The position numbers were made by a program, and so were the translations under genes. Source: Edaphobacter modestus (lineage in GTDB: Bacteria > Acidobacteriota > Terriglobia > Terriglobales > Acidobacteriaceae). Taken from it: a stretch of DNA of 64,000 nt. The first letter of the stretch is position 1; every line of letters begins with the position of its first letter. Below the pieces are notes generated by a model. It saw only the letters and a program-made list of their open reading frames with translations, was not told the origin of the DNA and did not search any database. Below, piece by piece: positions 1 to 9,033 of the stretch. The stretch is taken from assembly GCF_004217555.1 (NCBI RefSeq), contig NZ_SHKW01000001.1:3162001-3226000 (forward strand), in the 5' to 3' direction.

Positions 1-1553
1 GAGAATCCGCTTATCGTAATCGTAGGAATCAAATTATAGATATTCGCGTTATACAAGCTTGGAATTGCTAGTCCGGCGGGACGCTGGCCATTGCTATCTG
101 GTGACTGCGTAATCTGATTGCGCGAATAGCCAATCGTCGCCTGGTTCAGCAGTGTCGGCGAGAAGATGTGTGTCCACTGCGCTACACCGTTTTGTCCCGG
201 CTTCGAGAAGGAACCACCGATAGTCGCGAAAGATTGGTTCGAAGGTTTCAGGATTGCTTGTTGCTGACTCCATGCATCGTGTGCATAGCGCAGAGTAACC
301 GTATCGCTAGGCGAAAGCGTAGCGTCGATACGAATCAACTCTTCGCGCCAGCTCGTCTGGCTCTTAGGACTTATGACGTAGTTCGAGGAGCTGTTGCTGT
401 TGGGCAATGGAAAGTATGCGTTCAACAGAAGTGTCGCATTTGGATCAATATTTGTAATCTGGTTGCCCGCATAAGGTAGTCCGGTATCAGGATTGGTAAT
501 CGGCGCGGAGCCAGCGAAGTTTCCGGCTCTCTGCGCAGCAGTAGGTGTCGTTGCAGTGAAAGTGCTCTGTGGTGCTGAGGTGAAGCTAGTAAGTTCCGGG
601 CCGGAGCGACGATCAAAAGCCTGTGACCAGAAGAAGAAGAGGTTGCGCGCAAAGCTTCCCTTCGCACCAGGGAGCAGATGACCGCCAAAGTCATACCCAA
701 AGTTGTTGTCGTGAAGCGGCGGCTTCACAGTGTTGAAGTAGTTGCGAGCATTAAGTGCGTCATTCGAAAACACCTCGTACAGATCGCCGTGATACTTCTC
801 CCCGCCGGAGCGCGTCACGATATTCACCTGGCTATAGCCAAAAGATCCAATGTCCGCCGTGTAGTTACTCTTGTGAACCTGGATCTCCTGAATTGCTTCC
901 ATAGGAGGAAATAGATTGAGGCCGCGATTGCCGCCCGTATCCATAGCTAAAATGCCGTCATAAGTGAACGCATTCGAGTTGATGCGGCCACCGTTCACTG
1001 ACGTGAGCGGGTTGCCTTCCTGTCCCACTCCCATGCGCTGACCGGTCTGTGAACTGCTGACACCAGTACCCAAAGAAAGAAACTGTGTGAAATTGCGGCC
1101 ATTCGTCGCTAGCTCACGAAGCTGTGTTCCCGTAATGATCGTGTTCAGAGATCCTTCCGAGGTTTCGATCGCAGGAGCATCGGCCGTTACGGTCGTCGTA
1201 TCTGAAGCCCCGCCTACTACAAGCTGAAGGTTGATCGTGCGTGTCGTGTCCGATTGCAGAACAACGCCCAGCTGCTCCACGCGCCCGAAGCCTGGTGCCT
1301 GCGCTCGGACGACATAGTCTCCTGCACGGAGTGCGGGCAGCGAGTAAAAACCATTCGAGTTTGTCTTGGTGGAACGCTCAAGGCCCGTCGCACTCTGCAG
1401 AACCGTGACATCTGCATTAGAAATCACAGCACCCGAAGTATCCGTGACGGTTCCGCTGAGGGTTCCACTTCCGGAGCTCTGGGCAATTGCAGAAACAGTA
1501 AGTAAAGAAGACAGAAAAAGATTCGCAAACAGAATGGATAGCCTGGAAAACAT
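1..1553 (-). CDS. TonB-dependent receptor, Oar-like, carboxypeptidase-regulatory N-terminus (partial)
   Basis: The 5' 517 codons of an outer-membrane receptor are present and the 3' end lies outside the window. It begins with a signal peptide (MFSRLSILFANLFLSS, cleavage probably after AIAQ). Next comes a CarboxypepD_reg-like beta domain (GTLSGTVTDTSGAVISNADV at about residues 31-50, with a typical FYSLPALRAGDYVV strand). A plug domain follows (TNGRNFTQFLSLGTGV, NGGRINSNAFTYDGI), then the start of the barrel. This is the architecture of the very abundant acidobacterial Oar-like TonB receptors, thought to import large ligands such as glycans or peptides. The ATG at 1553 is preferred because the signal peptide follows at once. 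The substrate cannot be told from the sequence. Confidence 0.9.
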   Translation of the reverse strand, partial: MFSRLSILFANLFLSSLLTVSAIAQSSGSGTLSGTVTDTSGAVISNADVTVLQSATGLERSTKTNSNGFYSLPALRAGDYVVRAQAPGFGRVEQLGVVLQSDTTRTINLQLVVGGASDTTTVTADAPAIETSEGSLNTIITGTQLRELATNGRNFTQFLSLGTGVSSSQTGQRMGVGQEGNPLTSVNGGRINSNAFTYDGILAMDTGGNRGLNLFPPMEAIQEIQVHKSNYTADIGSFGYSQVNIVTRSGGEKYHGDLYEVFSNDALNARNYFNTVKPPLHDNNFGYDFGGHLLPGAKGSFARNLFFFWSQAFDRRSGPELTSFTSAPQSTFTATTPTAAQRAGNFAGSAPITNPDTGLPYAGNQITNIDPNATLLLNAYFPLPNSNSSSNYVISPKSQTSWREELIRIDATLSPSDTVTLRYAHDAWSQQQAILKPSNQSFATIGGSFSKPGQNGVAQWTHIFSPTLLNQATIGYSRNQITQSPDSNGQRPAGLAIPSLYNANIYNLIPTITISGF

Positions 1554-2178
1554 AAAGCCTCTCTAACGGCACGTGTCGCAAGGACGCAGTAACATCCCTG
1601 CGCGCAACGTGTACGGGCGCAGCAGCGCTACACACGAGCTATTTATCTAGATGAATGAGAGAAGAATTAAATCGCGCACAGTTCTTGCCGGACCACAGAG
1701 ATGGTCAACAACAACAAAGCGTTAGGTGGATATGGATGAGGCACATACAAAAATAAGAGTAACACAGCCAAAGGTCTGTCCTGCCTCCTAAGGCAAAGCG
1801 AGTAAGTGTCGGCTTATCGCCCAAAGCAGAGTGAAAATCCGCGATGGGTAGATGGTCGCATCGAGAGATGTTCCCGAGAACAGCATTCACCGCGCGCACA
1901 CGTTCTCTCGGCGGACGATTGCGCTATCTCCCGGCGTACCTGCATTGACGACCGTCACCAGTAGCCGCGCTTCCTGTCAGCGACAGCAACGCGAACGCGA
2001 TGAGGCTGGCAACATACATTCCACGGGGTCATCCGGTACGACCATAGCACCTCGAGTCTAAAGGGGCGGAACAGAGCCCTTGAACAGCAAGATTGGTAGC
2101 CTCTGATGCACTAAGCGAACAGCTGCTTCTTCTTCGCGAAGAGAAAGCTCCATCAAGCAGGAAGACTTTTCCATCCGC
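1554..2178. other. intergenic stretch with no convincing gene
   Basis: About 625 bp between the TonB receptor and hscB. Only short low-quality reading frames exist. The minus strand near 1900-1970 encodes a short VVNAGTPGDS-like string that recalls the N-terminal region of SGNH hydrolases, but stops close by on both sides; at most it is a decayed remnant. The receptor promoter should lie just right of 1553. I see no clear terminator or RNA gene. Confidence 0.5.
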
Positions 2179-2787
2179 TTACTCGAGCGCCTCGTTCACG
2201 TCCCGAACTAGGTTTCGCAGGTAGCTTCTCTTGTTGAGCAACGTCACCATCGCATCGCGCACAGAGGCCTTCCCCGAATCATCCCCAGTATTCACCGCGT
2301 GATCCCATCGGGCCCATAGCCCTTCAAGCTCCGCCTGCGTCTCCACCATCCTCGCGTCAAAGGTGTCTTTCGCCGTCATCAGATCGCGCCGCAGCTCGGG
2401 CTCGTCCTCGCCCATCTGCTTTGCCATCCGCATCTCCTGCAGCTGCATATTCAACTCGAACACCTCTTCCAGCAGCTCAGGAGGAACAATCTGCTTCTTC
2501 TGTCCTCCAGTCTCCCGCGCAGCATCGGTCGCCGCCTTGGATTGTTCTTCGAGCTCCACCCCCTGGAGCTTCAGCAGATACTGTGTTCGCAGGATTGGAT
2601 CCTTCAAGGTCCGATAAGCATCGTTCAACAGCGAGGACTGCGTGAGAGCCTGCTCCTGCTCCGCTGCGGGTCGTGAGGCGAAGCGGTCTGGATGAAGCTT
2701 CCGGCTGAGTGTGTAGAACTGCTTCTCGAGTGCCGCTGTATCCATTACAAGCTTTTCAGGAAGTTCGAATACCTCAAAGTAAGTCAT
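2179..2787 (-). CDS. hscB: Fe-S cluster assembly co-chaperone HscB
   Basis: This J-domain co-chaperone delivers the IscU scaffold to HscA during iron-sulfur cluster transfer in the cytoplasm. The N-terminal J domain carries the HPD motif (H32-P33-D34 in SRKLHPDRF) and the typical NDAYRTLKDPILRTQYLL helix. The C-terminal half is the acidic helical bundle that binds the scaffold (ELNMQLQEMR onward). At 202 aa it is slightly longer than the usual 170-180 aa, with a linker rich in Glu, Gln and Ala near residue 80-100. It starts 5 bp after the miaA stop, so the two are probably co-transcribed. No hscA or iscU is present nearby. Confidence 0.9.
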   Translation of the reverse strand: MTYFEVFELPEKLVMDTAALEKQFYTLSRKLHPDRFASRPAAEQEQALTQSSLLNDAYRTLKDPILRTQYLLKLQGVELEEQSKAATDAARETGGQKKQIVPPELLEEVFELNMQLQEMRMAKQMGEDEPELRRDLMTAKDTFDARMVETQAELEGLWARWDHAVNTGDDSGKASVRDAMVTLLNKRSYLRNLVRDVNEALE

Positions 2788-2792
2788 GGCTT

Positions 2793-3788
2793 TTATTGTA
2801 GAAGGCTAGCCTCTTCGCTCTTCAGAAAGCGTTCGCTAAGACGGATAGTCTCGTCCATCACATCCTGCTCCCCTCCAAGGCCCGCGAGCCACTGCATCTC
2901 CTCATCGCGCCGAAACCAGGTAAGCTGCCGCTTGGCATAGTTGCGATGCCCCTGCTGCGCCTGCGCCACCGCCTCTTCGCGCGTGATCTCTCCGGCAAGC
3001 ACCGCTGCAGCCTGCGCGTAGCCCAGAGAGCCGAGCGCCCTGCACTCGCGACCATAACGCTCAATCAGTTTCGAAGTCTCCTCGATAAGCCCGCGATCGA
3101 ACATCGCTGCCGCGCGTTTGTTAATACGTTCATACAGCCTGTCGCGCGGCGGATTTAGCCCCAGTCGAAGGATGCGATAACCCGTCAGACGGTCGCGCCC
3201 CTGCTTCCACTGTTCCGTCATCGGCCCTCGCTCCCCTCTGCCCGCGACTCCCGACGCCAGCGAAACCTCAATGGCGCGGATCATCTTGGGAACATCGTTG
3301 GGATGGATCGCTCTCGCAGCCGTGGCATCGAGCCGCGTGAGAACACGATGAAGATGCCCGGTGCCCCGCGCTTCTGCGCGTTCGCGCAAGCGATCGCGCA
3401 GCTCCGGCCTGGCAGGCGGCGCGGGAAACAGCCCGTCGATCAGAGCGCGCAGGTAGAGTCCTGTCCCGCCTGCGACGATCGGTACCGCTCCGCGTTCCCG
3501 GATACCACGCAGTGACTCGCGCGCCATCCTGCTGTAGTCACCTGCGGTGACTTGCTCGTCCGGCCATGCGACGTCGATCATGTGATGAGGAACCATCGCC
3601 CGTTCCTCGACCGTCGGCTTGGCCGTTCCAATCTCCATCTCGCGATAGACCGCGACGGAATCGCAGGAGACGATCTCGCCGCCGAAACATTCCGCCAGCC
3701 GGATCGCCAGTGCGGTCTTTCCACTCGCCGTCGGCCCAGCGAGCACAATCATCGGCCAGTTGCCGGTGCTCACCACAGTCTCCACCAT
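2793..3788 (-). CDS. miaA: tRNA dimethylallyltransferase MiaA
   Basis: Transfers a dimethylallyl group from DMAPP to N6 of A37 in tRNAs that read UNN codons. Visible motifs are the P-loop GPTASGKT at residues 18-25, the DSVAVYREMEIGTAKP segment starting at D43, AGGTGLYLRALIDGL, and the late GSLGYAQ and WFRRDEEMQWL signatures. The usual Gln in the DS-x-Q-x-YR segment is Ala here; I read this as family variation. Length (331 aa) is near the family norm. It sits between a 49-aa membrane ORF, which overlaps its start, and hscB 5 bp downstream, indicating an operon read on the minus strand. Confidence 0.93.
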   Translation of the reverse strand: MVETVVSTGNWPMIVLAGPTASGKTALAIRLAECFGGEIVSCDSVAVYREMEIGTAKPTVEERAMVPHHMIDVAWPDEQVTAGDYSRMARESLRGIRERGAVPIVAGGTGLYLRALIDGLFPAPPARPELRDRLRERAEARGTGHLHRVLTRLDATAARAIHPNDVPKMIRAIEVSLASGVAGRGERGPMTEQWKQGRDRLTGYRILRLGLNPPRDRLYERINKRAAAMFDRGLIEETSKLIERYGRECRALGSLGYAQAAAVLAGEITREEAVAQAQQGHRNYAKRQLTWFRRDEEMQWLAGLGGEQDVMDETIRLSERFLKSEEASLLQ

Positions 3789-3919
3789 CCCGCTGAAAAG
3801 ACGTGACTCACCCCGGCGCGCAGAACGCTGAAGAACAGTACCGCGAACACAAGCAACATCAGCCCACGAAGCTGACGTCGACGTTCCCGGCGAAGCCGTT
3901 CAGGAAGAGATACCGCCAT
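3770..3919 (-). CDS. small single-span membrane protein, unknown function
   Basis: A 49-codon ORF from ATG at 3919, 9 bp after the tonB stop, overlapping the start of miaA by 19 bp. The predicted peptide has an Arg-rich N-terminus (PERLRRERRRQLRG) followed by one hydrophobic segment (LMLLVFAVLFFSVL) and a Trp-rich tail, consistent with a single-pass inner-membrane peptide with its N-terminus in the cytoplasm. Position and spacing fit translational coupling within tonB-orf-miaA-hscB. I do not recognise a family, and it could be a chance frame. Confidence 0.45.
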   Translation of the reverse strand: MAVSLPERLRRERRRQLRGLMLLVFAVLFFSVLRAGVSHVFSAGWWRLW

Positions 3920-3928
3920 CGGCCGAAG

Positions 3929-4975
3929 TTACTCCGGCCTCTTGTTGACGAGATAGTGGATTCGCAGCTCGAGATTAGGCCCGTGGAACTCTTTCGGGAG
4001 CGGAGGAAACTGCCCTACCCCGGTAATCGAGCCCCAGGCCGCGCGGTCCAGCGCCTGATCCTGCGTCGAGCCATCCAGGTGCATCGCGCCGATTCGTCCG
4101 TCAGAAAGAATGGAAAAGCGAATCAGCGTCTCACCCTGCTTATTCAGCGGCGGGCGCGCCTCCTCCGGAATCAGCGGGAGCCACGTGTTGTAGATCTCGC
4201 GCAGGATCTTGCGGAGGTAGGGGTTGAAGTCCACCCCCATCGTATCCGACAGAATATCGACACCGGTATTCATGCCCTGGTGCTCGACAGGAACATTCGC
4301 TCCGTAATCCCCGCCCTGGCCACGGTTCTGCGCCGCCTGTTCCGCGGCTTGGCGAATCGCATCGCCGGCAGACAGATTCTGGTTTCCGAAGTTCGGCTTT
4401 GTAGGAGCCGGACGCGGCGCCTCCACGATTGCCTGCTGCTGCGGAGGATGCTGCGGCAACGGCTGAGGAGCCGGCGGCTGCTGCTGAGGCTGGGGCGCAG
4501 CAGCCTGTGGCTGCGGTGCAGGAGGCGCTGTCATAGCCCCGGGAGCTCCCGCCTTGCGCATTGCCTGCAGCTGCTCAAGAGTCTTGCGATCGATCGTCGG
4601 CTTCGCCGTCTGCTGCACACGATCCTTGTCGCTCATTACCTTGCTTGGCTTCTTCGGAAGCTCTTTGCCGATATCCTTCGGCATATCGAGATAGGTCAAC
4701 TCCTTGTCGCGGTCGCGCAGAACGTCGGAGGGATTGATCAGCCGAGGCTGATGGAAGATCACCTGCGGCCCGTAGAGCACAAACCATCCGATCGCCAGCC
4801 AGATGATGATCGAGATGTAGACCGCCTCGCGAAAGCGGGCCCGCGCCCGCTCGTCGTCCAGCGCGTCGAGCAGATGAATCAGCTCATGCTCTTCGAGATC
4901 GCCATAGCGATTCGTCCGCAACCTGTTCGGGGGCGTGGGCGGTGCGGAGCTGGGTGGGGTCTCTAGAGAAGGCAT
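3929..4975 (-). CDS. TonB-family energy transducer
   Basis: Inner-membrane protein that would couple the proton-motive force to outer-membrane receptors. It has a cytoplasmic N-terminal segment of about 50 residues, one membrane span (residues 51-70, AVYISIIIWLAIGWFVLYG), a long periplasmic Pro/Gln/Ala-rich linker (about 140-190), and a C-terminal TonB domain of about 90 residues (NTWLPLIPEEARPPL; ETLIRFSILSDGRIG; NLELRIHYLVNKRPE). The N-terminal cytoplasmic extension is longer than in classical TonB. A receptor lies upstream in the window, but no ExbB/ExbD is present. It heads the cluster continuing into the 49-aa ORF, miaA and hscB. Confidence 0.82.
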   Translation of the reverse strand: MPSLETPPSSAPPTPPNRLRTNRYGDLEEHELIHLLDALDDERARARFREAVYISIIIWLAIGWFVLYGPQVIFHQPRLINPSDVLRDRDKELTYLDMPKDIGKELPKKPSKVMSDKDRVQQTAKPTIDRKTLEQLQAMRKAGAPGAMTAPPAPQPQAAAPQPQQQPPAPQPLPQHPPQQQAIVEAPRPAPTKPNFGNQNLSAGDAIRQAAEQAAQNRGQGGDYGANVPVEHQGMNTGVDILSDTMGVDFNPYLRKILREIYNTWLPLIPEEARPPLNKQGETLIRFSILSDGRIGAMHLDGSTQDQALDRAAWGSITGVGQFPPLPKEFHGPNLELRIHYLVNKRPE

Positions 4976-5148
4976 CGGATATCTAGGTCAGACGGCTGAC
5001 GAGCACTAAAGTTGCTGTTACTAAACAGATGCTTAACCCGCATTCGGCAGGCAGGGAACAGCGTCGCCCTTTTTATTTTCTCATCCTTTCCATCTCTCTG
5101 AGCGATTCCATTGCGCCCACATCCCGTCAACAATCGTAGACTGGCCAG

Positions 5149-5676
5149 ATGAGTACTGGATTCGCACCGAGCCTGCGGGGGCTGGTCTTGACCGTGAGCG
5201 ACAGCTGTTTCCTCGGCAAAAAGAACGACCTCTCGGGCCCTGCCATCGCCCATCTGCTGAACCAGGTAGGGTTAGCGACTGTCGCCCGGCAGATCGTCCC
5301 GGATGAAGTAGAGGTCATCGCGGAGGCCCTGCGGCGCGGGGTTGAGACAGCAGACCTCGTTGTTACGACTGGAGGAACAGGACTTGCAGCCCGCGACGTC
5401 ACCCCGGAAGCAACCAGGATGGTCTGCGAACGCCTCGTGGAAGGGCTGGCGGAACGGATGCGGTCGGAAGGGGCCAGGCAAACCCCCTTCGCCGCGCTGA
5501 GCCGCGCCGTCTGCGGTACCTTGAAAGGCGCCCTGATCATCAATCTCCCCGGAAATCCGGGAGGCGCAGAGAACTCGCTCCAGGCCATCCTGCCCCTGCT
5601 TCCTCATGCGCTTGAGCTGCTGCGCGGACGTACCGAGCACGACACAGACCCTCGGAATACGCCAAAGGTAAAATAG
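5149..5676 (+). CDS. moaB: molybdenum cofactor biosynthesis protein, MoaB/Mog family
   Basis: Predicted molybdopterin adenylyltransferase-type protein, which activates molybdopterin with ATP before metal insertion. It has the MoCF-binding fold with SGP near residues 29-31, the hallmark TTGGTG loop at 73-78 followed by RDVTPEA (Asp83), and [15 protein letters not shown] near the end. At 175 aa it is of typical length. MoaB and Mog cannot be separated here because no other Moco gene is in the window. It is divergent from the TonB-like gene and 9 bp before the DedA-like gene, so those two are probably co-transcribed. Confidence 0.85.
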   Translation: MSTGFAPSLRGLVLTVSDSCFLGKKNDLSGPAIAHLLNQVGLATVARQIVPDEVEVIAEALRRGVETADLVVTTGGTGLAARDVTPEATRMVCERLVEGLAERMRSEGARQTPFAALSRAVCGTLKGALIINLPGNPGGAENSLQAILPLLPHALELLRGRTEHDTDPRNTPKVK

Positions 5677-5685
5677 GGGAATCTC

Positions 5686-6351
5686 GTGAAGATCTCTCCT
5701 GCTTCTCTCATTCATAAATGGAACGCTGCCATGATGGCCGCGCTGCTCCCTTATGGCGCCTGGGGCATCGGCGCGCTCGCGATCATGGATTCGGCGGCGA
5801 TCCCCGTCCCCATCGATGCCATGGTCATCGAATTCGTCGTGCACGACCATTCCCGGTTCGTGCTCTATTGCTTCATGGCTGCCCTTGGCTCGGCCATCGG
5901 CAGCCTGCTGCCGTTTTACCTGGGGCGCGCCGGCGGAGAGCTGTTTCTGCTGAAGCGCATCAACCGCAAGCGGTACGAGCAGCTTCGCGACCGCTTCGAG
6001 CGTCAGGAGTTTCTGGCCATCATGATTCCCGCAATGATGCCGCCTCCGATGCCGGTGAAGCTGTTCGAATTCGCCGCTGGGGTCTTCGAGATGCGGACCA
6101 TCTCCTTCTTCGGAGCAATCCTGCTGGGCAAGTTCATCCGATTTATGACCTGGGCCGTCATTACCATTCTCTACGGCCCGACGATCGTCGCCACCCTTAG
6201 CGTCGCCATCAAAGAGCACCTGGGATATGTGCTCGCCATCGCTTTCGCACTCATTGTCCTCCTTGCAATCTGGGTCACCCGAATGATCTTTGACCGACGC
6301 AAGGGAGAGAGCCTTCCCGTAGAAGACGAGGCTGGGAGCACGTCTGAGTAG
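5686..6351 (+). CDS. DedA/VTT-family membrane protein
   Basis: Inner-membrane protein of 221 aa with a GTG start 9 bp after moaB. The DedA/SNARE-associated (VTT) signature is seen in PVPIDAMVIEF, GSAIGSLLPFYLGRAGGE, and the helix with MIPAMMPPPMPVKLFEFAAG, where a re-entrant loop is rich in Pro. Family members are proposed to flip or transport phospholipids or undecaprenyl phosphate; which applies here is unknown. The C-terminus is a charged cytoplasmic tail. Transcription probably ends at the strong palindrome 175 bp downstream. Confidence 0.85.
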   Translation: MKISPASLIHKWNAAMMAALLPYGAWGIGALAIMDSAAIPVPIDAMVIEFVVHDHSRFVLYCFMAALGSAIGSLLPFYLGRAGGELFLLKRINRKRYEQLRDRFERQEFLAIMIPAMMPPPMPVKLFEFAAGVFEMRTISFFGAILLGKFIRFMTWAVITILYGPTIVATLSVAIKEHLGYVLAIAFALIVLLAIWVTRMIFDRRKGESLPVEDEAGSTSE

Positions 6352-6525
6352 GTCGTGACCGCTGTCTCAACCTCGACCTGGAACGAATCCGGAAGAACGA
6401 ATTCCCGGCCTTTTCGTCTCTGCTACGAAAGGCTCATGAAGCACCATCTTCGTCGGGCAGAGTTTACGGAGCACAGGCAGACTCCATCTTCCTGCGCCTT
6501 AAAGCCATTTTGGGTTGGAGGACAA

Positions 6526-6565
6526 AAAATAGAAGGGCTGCGAGATCTCGCAGCCCTTCTATTTT
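6526..6565. terminator. bidirectional intrinsic terminator
   Basis: A perfect 40-bp palindrome (20-bp half-sites, centre between 6545 and 6546). The core is AGAAGGGCTGCGAGA and its complement, flanked by A-runs on the left and T-runs on the right, so on either strand a GC-rich stem is followed by a U-tract. It lies between the convergent DedA-like gene (+) and the DUF6580-like gene (-) and should stop transcription from both sides. Confidence 0.92.
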
Positions 6566-6581
6566 CTGCGTGAGCCGCAAT

Positions 6582-7133
6582 TTACGCGGGACGCTGGCTG
6601 TGCAGGCCGTCGCGTACGCTGGCAGCAATATTGCGAGCCAGGGCCGGAAGCCCGAAGAACGCACCCGCCGTGATCGCGGTCGACATAACGTCATTGGCAT
6701 AGAACGGAATCGCCGCGACGTAGCAGGCTGCCAGGCCAGGAGCCGTATGCGGATACATCGAGCTTCCCGCCCACACAACCAGGTTGCTCAGAACGAAGAA
6801 CGAGGTGGACGTTGCGAGCACGGCTCCCGCGACGCGCAGAGCGGAAGGCTTGCTGGCGAGCACCTGATGGCCGAAGAGGCATACCCCCGCATACCAGAGC
6901 CAGGTCACGACATAAGCGCTCACGTGGAAGGGGTAGTTGTAGACGTAGGTCGTCAGATAAAAGTCCGTCGCCATCAACGCGAGGACAGCGAAGATGCCCT
7001 GCCAGCGCCCACGACGCGCACCGAAGTAAAGCAGCCCGCCACCAACGGCCGTGAAACCAACACTGGTGGTCCCAAACGTATGCGGCAGGATGCGGCTTAG
7101 AACAGCGACGATAAGTGCAAAATAGGCGGCCAT
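6582..7133 (-). CDS. DUF6580-like integral membrane protein
   Basis: A 183-aa protein with about five hydrophobic segments, resembling the ECF-transporter-like families found singly in Acidobacteria (FGARRGRWQGIFAVLALMAT; YPFHVSAYVVTWLWYAG; FFVLSNLVVWAGSSMYP; PFYANDVMSTAITAGAFFG). The Ser/Asn/Trp motif in SNLVVWAGSSMYP with the final NDVMST helix is what suggests DUF6580. The substrate is unknown. It is a single gene, ending just beyond the bidirectional terminator. Confidence 0.7.
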   Translation of the reverse strand: MAAYFALIVAVLSRILPHTFGTTSVGFTAVGGGLLYFGARRGRWQGIFAVLALMATDFYLTTYVYNYPFHVSAYVVTWLWYAGVCLFGHQVLASKPSALRVAGAVLATSTSFFVLSNLVVWAGSSMYPHTAPGLAACYVAAIPFYANDVMSTAITAGAFFGLPALARNIAASVRDGLHSQRPA

Positions 7134-7187
7134 AAGGAACCTCAGTCTGCCAATTTTAGCTGAATTTTTCCCTGAAGAATGTAAAAC

Positions 7188-8255
7188 CTAGCGTTGAACG
7201 TGTCCATCCATCTCCATCCTGTCTACCCGGCGGTCGTCATTGACCATCACCACGGCCGACAGTGGAATCTGGTCTCGTCCCAGCACCGGAGGGTCGTAGA
7301 TGAAGCGGAGATCCCGAAACGTCACCGCCGTAAGGCCGTCAGGACCTGTAACCGTCTCGTTTACGATCGGGAACTGCGACCAGTCCAGATAAATCTGGCC
7401 CAGCCAGCTGCGTTTTGCCACCAAGGTCGCCAGCGTGGTCGGCGGCTTGTGAAAGACATCCGCCTGCGCACTCGAGCTGACGTTCCCGTTCAGGGTGTTC
7501 ACGTTAGCAATCTGGTATACGAGCGGCGTCTCGATCAGCGTTTGCCAGCGGAATGGATTGATCGGGTACGGATTGGCAGTAATCCGCAGAGTCTGTTCCT
7601 GCCTCAGACCCGCCTCGCGGGTCAGCGCAATCGCTTTCTCGCGCTCGACATACCGCCAGCCCCAGAAACCAACCACTCCCACAAGCGCGGCGATAGCCCA
7701 GCCGCGCCCGCGATACGCCGGCCGCCGGGCACCCACTTCACTGCCCACCAGCCCGAACAGTGCGGGGGCAACCAGCGCGGCCAGCAGCAGCAGAAAGATC
7801 ACCGGCTCAAAGATGAAGACGAAAGAGCCGGAGTACCACCGAGGGTTGAAAGGAAAAAATGGACGGAGACCGTAGTTATTGGTCCAGTCCAGCAGAAGAT
7901 GCGAGAGCAGCGCGATAAGAGAGAACAAATAAAGGCGTGGCCAGTGAATAGGAGCTGCAGCGCCCGACCCCCTCGAAGCATGCGTCCCCCTCGAACTCCG
8001 CCAACGCAACAGCAGGCGATGGCCCAGCCAGACCACGCCCGTAATAACGACGGCCTCAAACGGCACGCCCAAGAACGTATGGGTCCATCCACGATGATGC
8101 TCCAGGCCAGCAATCGGCCCCTTGAACGACCAGAGAACGTCAAGGTCAGGAGCCTCGGCGGCAAGCGTCATCGCCAGGGTGGCGTACGCGGCCTTTCGAT
8201 TGAAGCCGGCGCGGGAGAGAACAGCGCCGGTCATAAAGTGCGTGACTGGGTCCAT
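7188..8255 (-). CDS. YdjM/DUF457-type membrane-bound metal-dependent hydrolase
   Basis: A predicted inner-membrane hydrolase. The N-terminus MDPVTHFMTGAVLSRAG with APDLDVLW and HHRGWTHTFLG gives the conserved Asp/His pattern of the YdjM family (LexA-regulated in E. coli). Several hydrophobic segments (SLIALLSHLLLDWTNNYG, PVIFLLLLAALVAPALFGL) precede a C-terminal soluble region of about 140 residues. An upstream in-frame ATG at 8300 would add 15 residues overlapping the preceding gene's stop; the ATG at 8255 is chosen because the family starts with MDPVTH. The DUF1772 gene lies 32 bp upstream on the same strand. Confidence 0.82.
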   Translation of the reverse strand: MDPVTHFMTGAVLSRAGFNRKAAYATLAMTLAAEAPDLDVLWSFKGPIAGLEHHRGWTHTFLGVPFEAVVITGVVWLGHRLLLRWRSSRGTHASRGSGAAAPIHWPRLYLFSLIALLSHLLLDWTNNYGLRPFFPFNPRWYSGSFVFIFEPVIFLLLLAALVAPALFGLVGSEVGARRPAYRGRGWAIAALVGVVGFWGWRYVEREKAIALTREAGLRQEQTLRITANPYPINPFRWQTLIETPLVYQIANVNTLNGNVSSSAQADVFHKPPTTLATLVAKRSWLGQIYLDWSQFPIVNETVTGPDGLTAVTFRDLRFIYDPPVLGRDQIPLSAVVMVNDDRRVDRMEMDGHVQR

Positions 8256-8287
8256 CCGGACTCCAGCATATCGCGACCCGGGAGAAA

Positions 8288-8743
8288 TTATCGGCCGCAC
8301 TGCAACAGTGCATGCGTTGCCAGCACCAGCGCCACAAGCAGCAGAAGAATACGAACCCGATGCAGCCGGTCCCAGCGCCTGTGCTCAGGCAGCCACCTCT
8401 CAAGAGGAGCTCCCTCGGCAAGCGCAGCCACACGGTTGTTGATCGGAACCAGCCAAACAATCGTAAATACGATGATCGCAGCCCAGAGAATCGAAGCCGC
8501 AACCAGCGGATAGAAGCCTGGCTCACCCCGGTGAACGACCGCTTCGATCAGAAACAGGATCAGGCACAGGCCATACCAGAACGGCATCACGCGGCCCAGG
8601 ATGCCGGCGAACAGACTCAGGGCCTTCGCCTGCGCTCCGGCATCCAGCTTCCACATCACCGGGTTGATGAAGAGCGAGACGGTAAGCTCGTTGCCGACCA
8701 TCAATCCGGCAAGAACGATGGTAAGAATGTCGATAAGGTGCAT
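8288..8743 (-). CDS. DUF1772 (anthrone oxygenase-like) membrane protein
   Basis: A 151-aa protein with four membrane segments. The DUF1772 hallmark VPINNRVA lies in the third-fourth helix region (IIVFTIVWLVPINNRVAAL), and the N-terminus (AGLMVGNELTVSLFINPVMWKL) also fits. Fungal relatives are anthrone oxygenases; bacterial members lack a demonstrated function. It lies directly upstream of the YdjM-like gene on the same strand. Confidence 0.8.
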   Translation of the reverse strand: MHLIDILTIVLAGLMVGNELTVSLFINPVMWKLDAGAQAKALSLFAGILGRVMPFWYGLCLILFLIEAVVHRGEPGFYPLVAASILWAAIIVFTIVWLVPINNRVAALAEGAPLERWLPEHRRWDRLHRVRILLLLVALVLATHALLQCGR

Positions 8744-9033
8744 GGCTTTCGAATCCTTCCGCAGTGGTATCTGTCCTTGAGAGTCGTCGGCGTGCTCTTC
8801 TGGCTCAGAAATTTGTCAGCGAAGCGTTACTGCGGAGTAAGGGCAAGAGAGTGGAGGAGTGGGACGCCGCGACGGGGAAGGCTCGACGACGGTCACCGTC
8901 CATCTGCCCTCCTGCAAATCTGCATCTGAAATGGTTTTCGCGATGCAGGAATCTCCGGCATCCTGACGCCGGAAAAAGATTTGTGCTCGGGGCCTCAGCG
9001 TGTTTTCATCGGTCTTGCACATCAGGAGACACC

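Noticed and set aside
1850..2060. SGNH hydrolase remnant (minus-strand VVNAGTPGDS)
   Set aside because: Only about ten residues resemble the family and stops lie on both sides; too little to call a pseudogene.
3803..4966. 387-codon plus-strand reading frame
   Set aside because: It is antisense to the TonB-like gene; Arg/Leu-rich with no domain, a shadow caused by high GC.
7194..8513. 439-codon plus-strand frame
   Set aside because: Antisense to the YdjM-like and DUF1772 genes; its composition is that of a complement frame.
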